Shown here: in pieces, positions 34,674 to 43,700 of the stretch
Layout of the letters: each line of letters begins with the position of its first letter
Position numbering within the stretch: the stretch's first letter is position 1
Assembly (NCBI GenBank): GCA_025449935.1
Contig: JANWIJ010000035.1
Span: forward strand, 26,169 to 90,168
Source of the DNA: Chitinophagaceae bacterium
GTDB taxonomy: Bacteria > Bacteroidota > Bacteroidia > Chitinophagales > Chitinophagaceae
DNA: 64,000 bases
Direction: 5' to 3'
Position numbers and translations under genes: made by a program
Notes under the pieces: generated by a model
What the model saw: only the letters and a program-made list of their open reading frames with translations
Told to the model about the DNA's origin: nothing
Databases searched by the model: none

Positions 34674-35612
34674 TTAGAATTTTACCAGTAGCCCTAATCC
34701 TACCAATGATTTTACCTGTAGTGCCGCGGAAGATTGGTTTGGCCCGAACAGCCTGACATCGTCATCATAAATAAGATCAACCCCCCAGGTAGCCGATAAG
34801 ACCTTTGACAATTTTACATTCAGGATATTGGACATGAACAGGTCAATATTCTGCGGGTTGTGGCGGTAATTGGAAAAAAGATCAAGCCGGCCCTTGTAGG
34901 TTATATTCTTATTGATCTCCTTCAGGTAATTAAGGGATAGAAATGCACCAAACTCCAGGGCACTTTTTTTGCCAGGCTGCACACCATACAGCCCCCTGTT
35001 CGAAAGCGCTGTGTCCCTGACAATTACCCAACGGGCAGTAACGGGGGAAAAGAATATAGAAAGGTTTTTAGTGGGTTTATAGTCAAGACCGAGCCCAAGT
35101 AATATATAACCAGGCGCCATAAAATTCGAGGCAAAGCTTTTTACATTGTCCTTGAAGGTATATCCTTTAAAAAACTGGGAACGTAAGTTAAACAGGGCCG
35201 ACAGGCTTAGTTTGGAAGTTAACCCATACCCATATTTTGAGAGCAGGTCGAAGCGGTCATCGTTTTTTCTGCCCCCGAGGCTGCTTGTTTTTACATAGCC
35301 TAGGTTGAAGTCAAAAGTATTATCCCAGCTATACTTGTCTTTTTTATAGAATGCATACAGGCTGAGGAGAGAATTTACCGCCAGTGTGAAATCGTCACCC
35401 CCCGCTGCCCAGTTGCTCAATGAACCCTGGGAAACATTCAGGCTGTAGAGACCACCTTTTCGCCACTTATTTAATATTGTATCGCCATCTTCTTTTTTAA
35501 TCGTTTTGGAGGAGGCCTCCTGCAGATCTTTTACTTTTTTATCCTGCGCTGAGATGCTGTTCATGACCAGGAAGGACATGAAAATTGCCAGCATTGGGTT
35601 GGTGGGTTTCAA
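34674..35612 (-). CDS. DUF3078 outer-membrane-type protein
   Basis: 312 aa. Signal peptide MLAIFMSFLVMNSISAQ, then a short linker and repeated amphipathic strands. KWRKGGLYSLNVSQGSLSNW followed by AAGGDD is the diagnostic start of DUF3078. The last residue is Phe (GLGLLVKF), as in outer-membrane barrels. Probably a beta-barrel protein, function unknown. Confidence 0.85.
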   Translation of the reverse strand: MKPTNPMLAIFMSFLVMNSISAQDKKVKDLQEASSKTIKKEDGDTILNKWRKGGLYSLNVSQGSLSNWAAGGDDFTLAVNSLLSLYAFYKKDKYSWDNTFDFNLGYVKTSSLGGRKNDDRFDLLSKYGYGLTSKLSLSALFNLRSQFFKGYTFKDNVKSFASNFMAPGYILLGLGLDYKPTKNLSIFFSPVTARWVIVRDTALSNRGLYGVQPGKKSALEFGAFLSLNYLKEINKNITYKGRLDLFSNYRHNPQNIDLFMSNILNVKLSKVLSATWGVDLIYDDDVRLFGPNQSSAALQVKSLVGLGLLVKF

Positions 35613-35801
35613 TTAATTCGATTTTGAGGTTCAGTACAAAGCTAACCAGGTTGCCAATATAATGCCAGTTAAGCAGCGAGGCCCGGAGTTAAATGCAACC
35701 CGTAATATTTTCGGGGCAACTCGTTATTCGGCGTATTAATTCTTAATCAACATACTGGCACTTTCTTTGGAAGATTAGTGATATCAATAAAAATTAATCA
35801 C

Positions 35802-36371
35802 ATGAAAGTCAATTCATTGAAAATAAGGGTTAGTGCCCTTACGCTGGCTCTTGCTCTTCTTTTATTCTTCCCTTCCTGCGGTGAAAGCGATAAATCGGGA
35901 AATAATTCTACAACCGTGTCTGAAACAGATACAATCAGTAACTCACCAGTAGCAAATACGACAGACACAGCAACCACCAGGAAAAAACAGGGAAAGATCA
36001 CGATTACCTCCACAGCACCGGCAGCCGATGCGACACTGAAACCCGATGCCCGGGGATATTACAATACGACCGAGACTGCCCCAACCTTTGGAGGCGGTTC
36101 GCAGGCATTGGAAATGTATTTCAACAATAACATTGATTTTCCCCAGGAAGCGATTGACAACAATGTGGAAGGAACCGTGCTTGTCTCCTTTACGATTGAT
36201 GAAGATGGAACCATCGGCAACGCCAAAGCTACCGGCGGCAAACTGGGCTATGGCCTGGATGAAGAAGCCGTTCGCGTGGTGAAAAGTATGCAAACCTGGA
36301 CGGCCGGAACCATTAAAGGCAAGAAAGTAAAAGCATGGTATACACTGCCGGTCACGTTCCGGACAGAATAA
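35802..36371 (+). CDS. Lipoprotein with TonB C-terminal domain
   Basis: 189 aa from the ATG at 35802 (an upstream ATG would put eight residues before the signal). ALTLALALLLFFPSC is a lipoprotein signal. A Ser/Thr-rich linker of about 60 residues follows, then a TonB_C domain (residues about 100-188): FPQEAIDNNVEGTVLVSFTI, DEDGTIGNAKATGG and VVKSMQTWTAGTIKGKKV. It lacks the membrane anchor of energising TonB proteins, so it probably does not work with ExbB/ExbD in the usual way. Confidence 0.85.
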   Translation: MKVNSLKIRVSALTLALALLLFFPSCGESDKSGNNSTTVSETDTISNSPVANTTDTATTRKKQGKITITSTAPAADATLKPDARGYYNTTETAPTFGGGSQALEMYFNNNIDFPQEAIDNNVEGTVLVSFTIDEDGTIGNAKATGGKLGYGLDEEAVRVVKSMQTWTAGTIKGKKVKAWYTLPVTFRTE

Positions 36372-36412
36372 AAAAGCTGTGACCAAATTTTTTCACCCAA
36401 AAACGAAATACC

Positions 36413-37951
36413 ATGAAAAGAGATGGCGCATGCATAAGCCTGTGGCAGGCAGGGATGTCTGATTATAAAGGGCAGCAAAAAAATAATATTGCCAACAAAT
36501 ATTTTGATGTGGTAATTGTGGGTGGAGGCATTACCGGAATAACGACTGGGCTTTTATTACAAAAAGCGGGGAAAACGGTTTTGGTTGCCGAAGCCCGCAA
36601 TATTGGTTTTGGTACAACAGGTGGCACAACGGCGCACCTGAATTCGTTCATGGAAGTTCATTTTACGCAACTGATCAAAAACTTTGGCGAGGACAATGCG
36701 CGGCTGGTGGCCAAAGCCTGCCGGCAATCAATGGACCTGATAAAAAAGAATATCGAAGACTACGGGATCGACTGCGGGTATGGGGAAGTGGCGGGCTACA
36801 TTTATGCCCAGGATGAAAAACAGGTGAAAGAACTGGATGATATTTTTGAAGGCTTTAATAAAGTCGGGGCCGGGGTTTCCCCCAGCACCAGTATTCCTGT
36901 AAGAATCCCCTTTGTAAGAGCCATCGAAATTCCGGGACAGGCGCAGTTTCATCCCACCCGGTATATTTATGCGCTGGCGAAAGAATTTGAAAAGGCGGGT
37001 GGGGTATTGATGGAGAATTGCAGGGTAACCGCGGTTGAAGAAAATGAAATCCTTGCAATCAGCAGCAGCCAGGGAACAATAAGATCCAAGAACCTGGTCT
37101 ATGCAACGCATATACCTCCCGGCGTAAACCTGCTGCATTTCCGTTGTGCTCCTTACCGCAGTTACGTGATAGCGGCGAAACTGAAAAATGAATCTGATTA
37201 TCCGCAGGGGCTTGCCTATGACATGCAGGACCCCTATCATTATTTCCGCACACAGGAAGTGGATGGACAGTTCTATTTAATTGCAGGGGGCGAAGACCAT
37301 AAAACAGCTCACGAGGAGAATACAGAAGCCTGTTTTACCCGTCTTGAAGCCTATGTAAAAAAATTTTATGAAATAGAGGAGATTGCTTTCCGTTGGTCAT
37401 CTCAGTATTTCAACCCGGTGGATGGATTGGCCTATATTGGTCACTTGCCAGGGCACCCGCAAAATATGTTTGTAGCAACTGGCTACGGAGGCATAGGGAT
37501 GACCAACAGTCATATTGCCGCAATGACGCTGACAGATATCATTGTCCGGGGTAAAAGTGAATTCGAAGATCTCTTTAGTCCGAACCGGCTGAAACCGGTG
37601 GCGGGGTTCAATAATTTTGTAAAAGAAGCTGCTGATGTGGTGGGTAATCTTATCGGGGGTGTTTTCTCCAGGGAGAAATTGCAATCCATCGCTGAGATCG
37701 CACCGGGCGAAGCAAGAGTGGTAAAATATGAAGGGCATGCCATTGCACTTTACAAAGACGAAAACGGTGAATTACATGCAGTAAGTCCGGCCTGTACACA
37801 TATTAAATGCACCGTTGGCTGGAATGCGGCCGAGAAAAGCTGGGATTGCCCCTGTCATGGTTCAAGGTTTTCATATGATGGAACCGTGCTGACAGCGCCG
37901 GCCCGCAAGGACCTGGAAATAATACAGCTGGAGGAATTGGTAGAGCATTAA
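36413..37951 (+). CDS. FAD-dependent oxidoreductase with C-terminal Rieske domain
   Basis: 512 aa. The FAD-binding motif DVVIVGGGITGITTGLLLQK is at about residue 31, giving a DAO-type (glycine-oxidase-like) fold up to residue 400. Residues about 425-510 form a Rieske 2Fe-2S domain with CTHIKC and CPCHGSRF ligands. Fusion of a DAO-family oxidase and a Rieske domain is a known arrangement in Bacteroidota. Substrate not predictable. The start could also be the Met of MSDYKGQQKN at residue 15. Confidence 0.92.
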   Translation: MKRDGACISLWQAGMSDYKGQQKNNIANKYFDVVIVGGGITGITTGLLLQKAGKTVLVAEARNIGFGTTGGTTAHLNSFMEVHFTQLIKNFGEDNARLVAKACRQSMDLIKKNIEDYGIDCGYGEVAGYIYAQDEKQVKELDDIFEGFNKVGAGVSPSTSIPVRIPFVRAIEIPGQAQFHPTRYIYALAKEFEKAGGVLMENCRVTAVEENEILAISSSQGTIRSKNLVYATHIPPGVNLLHFRCAPYRSYVIAAKLKNESDYPQGLAYDMQDPYHYFRTQEVDGQFYLIAGGEDHKTAHEENTEACFTRLEAYVKKFYEIEEIAFRWSSQYFNPVDGLAYIGHLPGHPQNMFVATGYGGIGMTNSHIAAMTLTDIIVRGKSEFEDLFSPNRLKPVAGFNNFVKEAADVVGNLIGGVFSREKLQSIAEIAPGEARVVKYEGHAIALYKDENGELHAVSPACTHIKCTVGWNAAEKSWDCPCHGSRFSYDGTVLTAPARKDLEIIQLEELVEH

Positions 37952-38007
37952 TTAAGCCTGCACCGGCGAAGAGAGGTACACTGTTATGCTTTCACAATAG
38001 CACAAAA

Positions 38008-38036
38008 AAAATCCCGGGTGCTTAAGCCGGGACCAA
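38008..38036 (-). terminator. Rho-independent terminator of the tRNA-like RNA
   Basis: On the minus strand TCCCGG and CCCGGGA arms around a CTTAAGCA loop are followed by a run of eight T. It lies about 20 bases after the RNA's acceptor stem and points in that RNA's direction. Confidence 0.75.
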
Positions 38037-38055
38037 AACTAACTGAGAAAATATG

Positions 38056-38244
38056 CTGTAGGGGGAGGGATCGAACCTCCACGGAGCAGTTAGCCAAAAA
38101 GCAAAGTTTAGTGGTCAACCCTGGTCGGCTGAACCCAGGTTTTCACCCGGATTACGTCGGCTCTACTTTTCGTTTATCCTGTTATCTCCACCCCCGAGAC
38201 GAGAGGGCATGTCTGCCATGCTTGCGCAATTTCATCACCCCACA
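38056..38244 (-). ncRNA. Unassigned structured RNA with tRNA-like termini (about 190 nt)
   Basis: Read on the minus strand, the 5' end TGTGGGG pairs with CCCTACA at the 3' end (7 bp, one G-U), and directly inside the 3' arm is a perfect T arm: GGAGG, loop TTCGATC, CCTCC. The bases after the 5' arm (GATGAAATTG ... GGCAGACATGC) look like a tRNA-Leu-type D arm with about 9 extra bases. The interior contains an 8-bp hairpin (38132-38139 with 38146-38153, loop of six). The size is too large for a tRNA and small for tmRNA, and I find no tag ending in Ala-Ala. A promoter and a terminator flank it, so it is probably transcribed alone. Confidence 0.6.
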
Positions 38245-38267
38245 TTGTTTTTAAGAGCTTGATAAGA

Positions 38268-38300
38268 CAAATATAGGCCGGCGGGCTTATTCATTCCAAA
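38268..38300 (-). promoter_or_regulatory. Promoter of the tRNA-like RNA
   Basis: Minus strand TTTG (38300-38297), 21-base spacer, TATATTTG (38275-38268), matching the Bacteroidota TTTG / TAnnTTTG pattern. It lies 24 bases before the acceptor stem. Confidence 0.6.
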
Positions 38301-38384
38301 TTTTTCAATAAATATTTTGAAATTATAGAAATTATTCAAATATTTGATATTAATTATGAATTTTATTCAAAACACATACACAAA

Positions 38385-38849
38385 ATGGCCGCTAAATTAA
38401 ATCTTGATAAACTCGATCTGCAGATCATCCACCACATGATGGAGAATGCAGAAATCTCTTATGCCGACCTGGGTAAGAAATTATTTGTTTCAGGCGGTAC
38501 TATTCATGTGCGTATCAAAAAACTGCAGGAAGCCGGCGTTGTTAAAGGTACAAGATTGAAAGCAGATCTGAAGGAACTGGGTTACGACGTCATCGCTTTT
38601 ATTGGTATTTACCTGAAGGAGAGTTCGCTGTATGATATCGTAGCCAAAGACCTCCAGAAAATCCCGGAGATTGTGAGGCTGAATTATACAACCGGGAACT
38701 ACAGCATGTTTGCAGAGATTGTTTGTAAGGATATTTCCCAGCTGCGCTTTGTGCTGCATGACCAGTTGCAAAAAATAAAAGGCATTGAGCGTACCGAAAC
38801 TTTTATTTCGCTGGAAGAAAGTTTCAGCAGGAATGTGAAGGTGATGTAG
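38385..38849 (+). CDS. Lrp/AsnC family transcriptional regulator
   Basis: 154 aa. N-terminal HTH (LDKLDLQIIHHMMENAEISY, LFVSGGTIHVRIKKLQEAGV) and a RAM/AsnC ligand-binding domain (FIGIYLKESSLYDIVAKDL, TTGNYSMFAEIVCKD). Length is standard. The ligand is not predictable. It is divergent from the tRNA-like RNA, with an AT-rich 140-base region between them that both may use for control. Confidence 0.92.
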   Translation: MAAKLNLDKLDLQIIHHMMENAEISYADLGKKLFVSGGTIHVRIKKLQEAGVVKGTRLKADLKELGYDVIAFIGIYLKESSLYDIVAKDLQKIPEIVRLNYTTGNYSMFAEIVCKDISQLRFVLHDQLQKIKGIERTETFISLEESFSRNVKVM

Positions 38850-38867
38850 TTACTGAAATACCATTAC

Positions 38868-40316
38868 ATGAAAGACTCCTACCGGCTTTATTCTTCCCTT
38901 GGGTTGTTGATTATGCTGAATATAATCGTAAAACCTGTATGGATATTCGGCATAGAGCGGCAGGTGCAGAATACGGTGGGAACTATAGAATACGGGGCCT
39001 ATTTTTCTTTATTCAACCTGTCCCTGGTTTTTGGGTTTTTACTGGATTGGGGCCTTACGGGTTATTTTAACCGGCAGCTTGCAGCGGGCAAAGAAAAATT
39101 CATAGACCAGGCCGGAAATTACTTGCTTCTAAAATTATTGTTCGCGATCCTCTATGCGGCTGTTGTTGCCGCTTGTGCGAAATTAACCGGTATCAAAAGG
39201 TGGGATATTGTCTGGGGAGTTATCCTCATACAGGTTCTTACTTACCTTTTTGTATTCCTGCGGGCTATTGTAACGGCCGGGCAATGGTTTAAAACAGATG
39301 CATGGTTATCTGTGCTTGATAAAACACTCATGATCATTCTTTGCGGCAGCCTTTTGTTTTTCCCCCGTGAGTTTGGCCGGATCAGCATTCATAAATTCCT
39401 GTATTTCCAGGTATGCAGCACGGCCCTTGCAGTCATCATCACATTTGTAGTACTGTTCCGGAGAAAGTTGCGGTTTAAAATAATATCGGCTTCTTCTTTT
39501 TTAAATAGGAAGTTATTTATGGCCGCCTTGCCGTATGCACTTCTCCTGCTGTTAATGACGGCCCATTTCCGGCTGGACGGCTTTCTGCTGGAGCGGATTT
39601 CCCGGCAGGGTTCTGAGCAGGCGGGTATTTATGCAGCGGCATACCGGTTGCTGGATGCGGCTAATATGGTCGGGATCCTGTTCGCGTCGTTTGTGCTTCC
39701 TTATATTGCCAGGCAATGGAGTGAAAACAATGAAATTAATTCTGTTGTTTTAATAATCCGTCATTTGCTGATTATTTTTTCGGTCGCAGTTGCCTGTATT
39801 GTCGTCTTCCTGGCTCCCTGGATACAACAATTGCTTTACCGTGAGGCTGACCCCGAGGCAATCCGTGTTCTTCAATGGTGTTTACCATCGCTAATCGGAT
39901 ATTCACTGGTCAGCATCTACGGAACCGTAATGACAGCCACCGGCCATATCTATTCTTTTTGCCTGATCACCCTGGGGGCTGTTTTAGTGAATATTGTGCT
40001 CAATCTGTTATTGATCCCGGCGTTGGGTGCAAAAGGATGTTGTATTGCCGCCCTGGTAAGTCAATCCGCCTGCGGGATTGCAGCTATGTTGTATGTAAAT
40101 CAAAAATTACACGGCGCGATACACCCCGGTTCCCTGTTAATATATACTTTTATAGGAGCCGTGCTTTGCGGTTTTTTGTATTTATGCCGGGAGTTGAACG
40201 GCAGCCCATGGCTGGTGATCCCGGGCGCGGTTGTTATCACCATAATGATCACGCTGGGAACAAGGCTTTTTGATATACGGAAATGGAAGCTTCTTTTTAA
40301 ACCGGGAAATCTTTAA
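38868..40316 (+). CDS. Oligosaccharide flippase family membrane protein
   Basis: 482 aa with about 12-14 hydrophobic helices and few charged loops, consistent with the MOP/Wzx (RfbX/MurJ-like) flippase superfamily. It starts MKDSYRLYSSLGLLIMLNI. Typical stretches are EYGAYFSLFNLSLVFGFLLD and GIYAAAYRLLDAANMVGIL. Probably exports lipid-linked saccharide units. First of three genes with the chain-length and ligase-type proteins. Confidence 0.85.
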   Translation: MKDSYRLYSSLGLLIMLNIIVKPVWIFGIERQVQNTVGTIEYGAYFSLFNLSLVFGFLLDWGLTGYFNRQLAAGKEKFIDQAGNYLLLKLLFAILYAAVVAACAKLTGIKRWDIVWGVILIQVLTYLFVFLRAIVTAGQWFKTDAWLSVLDKTLMIILCGSLLFFPREFGRISIHKFLYFQVCSTALAVIITFVVLFRRKLRFKIISASSFLNRKLFMAALPYALLLLLMTAHFRLDGFLLERISRQGSEQAGIYAAAYRLLDAANMVGILFASFVLPYIARQWSENNEINSVVLIIRHLLIIFSVAVACIVVFLAPWIQQLLYREADPEAIRVLQWCLPSLIGYSLVSIYGTVMTATGHIYSFCLITLGAVLVNIVLNLLLIPALGAKGCCIAALVSQSACGIAAMLYVNQKLHGAIHPGSLLIYTFIGAVLCGFLYLCRELNGSPWLVIPGAVVITIMITLGTRLFDIRKWKLLFKPGNL

Positions 40317-40328
40317 AAATAAAATTGT

Positions 40329-41141
40329 ATGCCGGATCTGTTTGATCTTTTAGTAAAATGGTGGAAACAGGTACTTGCCATAGTGATAGTTTCAGTCGTC
40401 ATTACAGGCACGATCACTTTTTTGAAACCGAAACAATACCTCTCTGTGACCACCGCGGTCCCGGCCAGTTCTTTTGCGTCGGATAAATCAAAAATATTCA
40501 ATCAGAATATTGCAGCACTCTATTCCACGCTCGGCACTCCCGACGACCTTGATATGATTGTTGGTACCGCTAACCTGGATACCGTTTACCTGGCGGTAAC
40601 CGGGGAATTCAATCTCTTTGATCATTATAAAATGTCAGAGAAAGGTAACGCTGCCCTGAATAAGGCGACAGCGCTGCTTAAAAAAAATACAAAAGTTTTA
40701 AAGAGTGAATACGGTGAATTAAAAGTAAAAGTATGGGATACCGATAAAAACCTGGCACCCCAGCTGGCGAACAGCATTATGAGCCGGTTACAAATGATAC
40801 ACCAGGATCTCCAGGGTGCCGGCAACGAAGCTGCGTTAAAGGGATTGCGCACTGCCAGGGAAAAAATAAGAAGCGGAGCGGACAGTGCATTGACTAAAAA
40901 TTATGTCATGGGTGGGGCTATGGAAGAACAGCTCAGGCAATATGATAAACTTATTGGCGAGTACCAGCTGATGGTGGATAGTAAACCGCCGGTATTGATA
41001 ATCGTCGAAAGAGCAAAACCATCCGACTGGTCTGGCAAACCCAGGACCGGGCAAATCATCATTGCAACGGCCGTGTTGAGTTTCCTGTTTGCTTTTTTCG
41101 TTGCATTGATTTTGGAAAGAAGGAAAACTCCGCGAACCTGA
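40329..41141 (+). CDS. Wzz-like chain-length determinant protein
   Basis: 270 aa with the classical two-helix plan. The N-terminal helix (QVLAIVIVSVVITGTITFL) is followed by a periplasmic domain with heptad-like helices (residues 50-230), a Pro-rich juxtamembrane segment (ERAKPSDWSGKPRTGQ) and a C-terminal helix (IIATAVLSFLFAFFVALIL). Expected to control polymer length with the adjacent ligase/polymerase. Its stop overlaps the next start by one base. Confidence 0.85.
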   Translation: MPDLFDLLVKWWKQVLAIVIVSVVITGTITFLKPKQYLSVTTAVPASSFASDKSKIFNQNIAALYSTLGTPDDLDMIVGTANLDTVYLAVTGEFNLFDHYKMSEKGNAALNKATALLKKNTKVLKSEYGELKVKVWDTDKNLAPQLANSIMSRLQMIHQDLQGAGNEAALKGLRTAREKIRSGADSALTKNYVMGGAMEEQLRQYDKLIGEYQLMVDSKPPVLIIVERAKPSDWSGKPRTGQIIIATAVLSFLFAFFVALILERRKTPRT

Positions 41142-42595
41142 TGACCCCGGCTATTCACAAAAACCATAATTTATTGTTGCTGCTGTCCGCCGTATTCGTC
41201 CTTGTGGGAGCTGTGGGAGCCTGGACCGAAATCTATGTTTTAATCGTCATTCCCTTTGGGCTTCTTTTATTTTATTTGGGGTGGCAACATCCAGGCAACA
41301 TCTTTTTTTTATTGATATTTACCCTCGCGTTTTCAGTTGAGTATAATTTCTCGCCCGAACTTAGCACTGATATCCCGGATGAATTCTTAATGATCCTGGT
41401 TTCGGTATTGTTTACCGGCTACCTTTTATTTCAGCCCGATGCAATTCCTAAAAACGTGCTCCGCCACCCATTATTTTTGTTGTTCTTAATTTATGCGGGG
41501 TGGACGATCTTATCGGTGTGTTTTTCCACCCACCCGGTTTTATCCATTAAGTTCTTACTGGCCAAGAGCTGGTATACCGGCGCTTTCCTGCTCGCACCCT
41601 TAATATTGTTCAGGGAGAAAAAGCATATTATAAAGGCTGCAAAGGTTTTTGCTGTTTCGATGTTGCTGGTCACCTTTATTGTATTAATAAAACACACGCA
41701 ATACAATTTCAGCTTTGCTGGTATCAATAAAGCTGTCTCACCGTTCTTCAGGAATCATGTAAATTATTCCGCAATGCTGGTATGCACTATCCCGGTATTG
41801 ACAGCTTTTTTTCGGTTGGCCAAAAAGGCGAACCTGAGATTACTCCTGGCCACGTTGATAGTCCTGGTATTGACTGCACTTTTTTTCTCTTACGCGAGAA
41901 GTGCATGGGTTGCATTGGCTGCCGGCCTGGTGGCCGGGTGGCTTATCAGGAGGAGAATGCTGTTAATCGTATACCTGGCCGGAATCATTTTGGTGATAAC
42001 CGCATTGTTCTGGATTAAGACAGACGCCCGGTATGTAAAGTATGCCCATGATTATAAAACCACTATTTTTCACAAGGACTTCAATGAGCACCTGGTTGCT
42101 ACCTATAAACTAAAGGATGTTTCTACGGCTGAAAGGTTTTACCGCTGGATTGCCGGTATAAGGATGATAAAAGATAACTGGCTGACAGGATTTGGTCCTG
42201 CTACTTTTTATACTAATTACAAACCCTATACTGTTCCGGCGTATAAAACCTGGGTCAGCGACAATAAGGAACATTCAACTGTTCATAATTACTTTTTACT
42301 GGTCGCTGTCGAGCAGGGCCTTCCGGGGGTATTCATCTTTCTATTACTTACAGGAGCGATGCTTTGGTATGCCCAGCACTTATATAACCGGGTCAGCGAT
42401 TCTTTTTATAAGACGGTATTCATAACCACCGGGATCATGCTTGTCATGATCATTACCCTGAATTCACTAAGCGATCTTATGGAAACCGATAAAATTGGAA
42501 GTCTTTTCTTTTTGAGTCTCTCACTGTTAATCATAACCGATATCAATAGCCGGAAAGGATCAAACTCTCCCGCGTACATGAAGAGCATCCCTTAA
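41141..42595 (+). CDS. O-antigen ligase/polymerase (Wzy_C) family protein
   Basis: 484 aa with about 11 helices and a large hydrophilic loop at about residues 300-385. YARSAWVALAAGLVAGWLI and the loop sequence GFGPATFYTNYKPYTVPA, then HSTVHNYFLLVAVEQGLPG with its His, match the Wzy_C pattern. Either ligates or polymerises saccharide chains. The 3' end overlaps the opposing permease gene by 36 bases. Confidence 0.88.
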   Translation: MTPAIHKNHNLLLLLSAVFVLVGAVGAWTEIYVLIVIPFGLLLFYLGWQHPGNIFFLLIFTLAFSVEYNFSPELSTDIPDEFLMILVSVLFTGYLLFQPDAIPKNVLRHPLFLLFLIYAGWTILSVCFSTHPVLSIKFLLAKSWYTGAFLLAPLILFREKKHIIKAAKVFAVSMLLVTFIVLIKHTQYNFSFAGINKAVSPFFRNHVNYSAMLVCTIPVLTAFFRLAKKANLRLLLATLIVLVLTALFFSYARSAWVALAAGLVAGWLIRRRMLLIVYLAGIILVITALFWIKTDARYVKYAHDYKTTIFHKDFNEHLVATYKLKDVSTAERFYRWIAGIRMIKDNWLTGFGPATFYTNYKPYTVPAYKTWVSDNKEHSTVHNYFLLVAVEQGLPGVFIFLLLTGAMLWYAQHLYNRVSDSFYKTVFITTGIMLVMIITLNSLSDLMETDKIGSLFFLSLSLLIITDINSRKGSNSPAYMKSIP

Positions 42596-43645
42596 GCCGT
42601 TTCCCAGCAGGTTAAAGGCAAGCACCAGCAGCATAATAGCAAATCCCGGGGCGAGTGCCAGCATGGGATTTTGCGTGATGATGAAATTATAATTCTCCTT
42701 GATCATTAGCCCCCAGCTGGGTTGCGGAGGCTGTACGCCCACTCCCAGGAAACTCAGGCCGGCTTCAATAACAATCGCGGAAGCAAAATTGCTGGCTGCA
42801 ATGACCATTACCGGTCCCATAATATTTGGCCAGATATGCCTGACAATAGTTCTGAATGCCGAAAATCCCAATGCCCTGGTCGCTTCCACGTATTCGAGTT
42901 CCCTGGCTGCCAGTACCTGTCCGCGGACTAACCTTGCCACATTTACCCACATCGTTAAGCCCACAGCAATGAACACCTGCCAGAAACCCTTGCCCAAAGC
43001 CAATGTAATGGCAAATACCAGTAATAAGGTAGGGATACTCCAGATCACATTAATAAACCACATAATGATATCGTCTGTTGCACCCCGGAAATAACCAGCG
43101 AGCGAACCAAGCACTAACCCGATACTAAGGGAAATAATAACCGTGATTAATCCCACACTCAGGCTTACACGTGTGCCCGCAATGATCCTGCTGAAAATAT
43201 CCCGGCCATATTTATCCGTACCCAGGAAAAATTTTTTCCGGACAACAGGTGTTGCGGCTGTTTGGGATAGATGATAAGCCCTTCTTTCCGTCACACCGTC
43301 ATCAATAAATTTTTGAACAACTATGCTGTCTCTTTGCAACTCATGCTTTGTAATGGGTACATAATAATAAATATCCTCCTTGCCGGAAATTAATTGTTGA
43401 AAGAACCCGGTAGCTGAAACATCCTTATCTTTTTTTACTTTAATAAAAAACTGTTGATATCCCGGTTTTTCACCTCCTATTTCAAGAATGATCCGGTTGG
43501 CGAACGGCGAAGAATCCGGGGCGAGGAAATAAGCAAAAACGGCAATGAATGCCGCGAGGATAATTACAATCAATCCGCAAACAGCGCCTTTATTTTTTTT
43601 AAGCCGCCGCCATGCTGCAGCCGGGAATGATTGGGAAGCGCTCAT
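42560..43645 (-). CDS. ABC transporter permease, DppC/OppC family
   Basis: 361 aa. An N-terminal helix (GAVCGLIVIILAAFIAVFAYFL) is followed by an unusually long periplasmic stretch of about 85 residues, then the BPD_transp_1 domain with the EAA loop (EYVEATRALGFSAFRTIVRHIWPNI) and SIPTLLLVFAITLALGKGF. Peptide/nickel-type importer permease. No partner permease, ATPase or binding protein is nearby. Confidence 0.92.
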   Translation of the reverse strand: MSASQSFPAAAWRRLKKNKGAVCGLIVIILAAFIAVFAYFLAPDSSPFANRIILEIGGEKPGYQQFFIKVKKDKDVSATGFFQQLISGKEDIYYYVPITKHELQRDSIVVQKFIDDGVTERRAYHLSQTAATPVVRKKFFLGTDKYGRDIFSRIIAGTRVSLSVGLITVIISLSIGLVLGSLAGYFRGATDDIIMWFINVIWSIPTLLLVFAITLALGKGFWQVFIAVGLTMWVNVARLVRGQVLAARELEYVEATRALGFSAFRTIVRHIWPNIMGPVMVIAASNFASAIVIEAGLSFLGVGVQPPQPSWGLMIKENYNFIITQNPMLALAPGFAIMLLVLAFNLLGNGLRDALHVRGRV

Positions 43646-43700
43646 GCAGGGAAGGTAAGCTAAGCGTAGAAAAGAGGGAAGGAGAAATGAGCTTTTTTTG

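Noticed and set aside
38056..38244. Ordinary tRNA gene on the minus strand
   Set aside because: The acceptor stem and T arm are convincing, but the distance between them and the 5' end is about 190 nt and no normal anticodon arm with T33 and a plausible anticodon can be placed.
38056..38244. tmRNA (ssrA)
   Set aside because: The length is about half of a usual tmRNA, the 5' region lacks the conserved D-loop-type sequence, and no short reading frame ends in a typical Ala-Ala tag.
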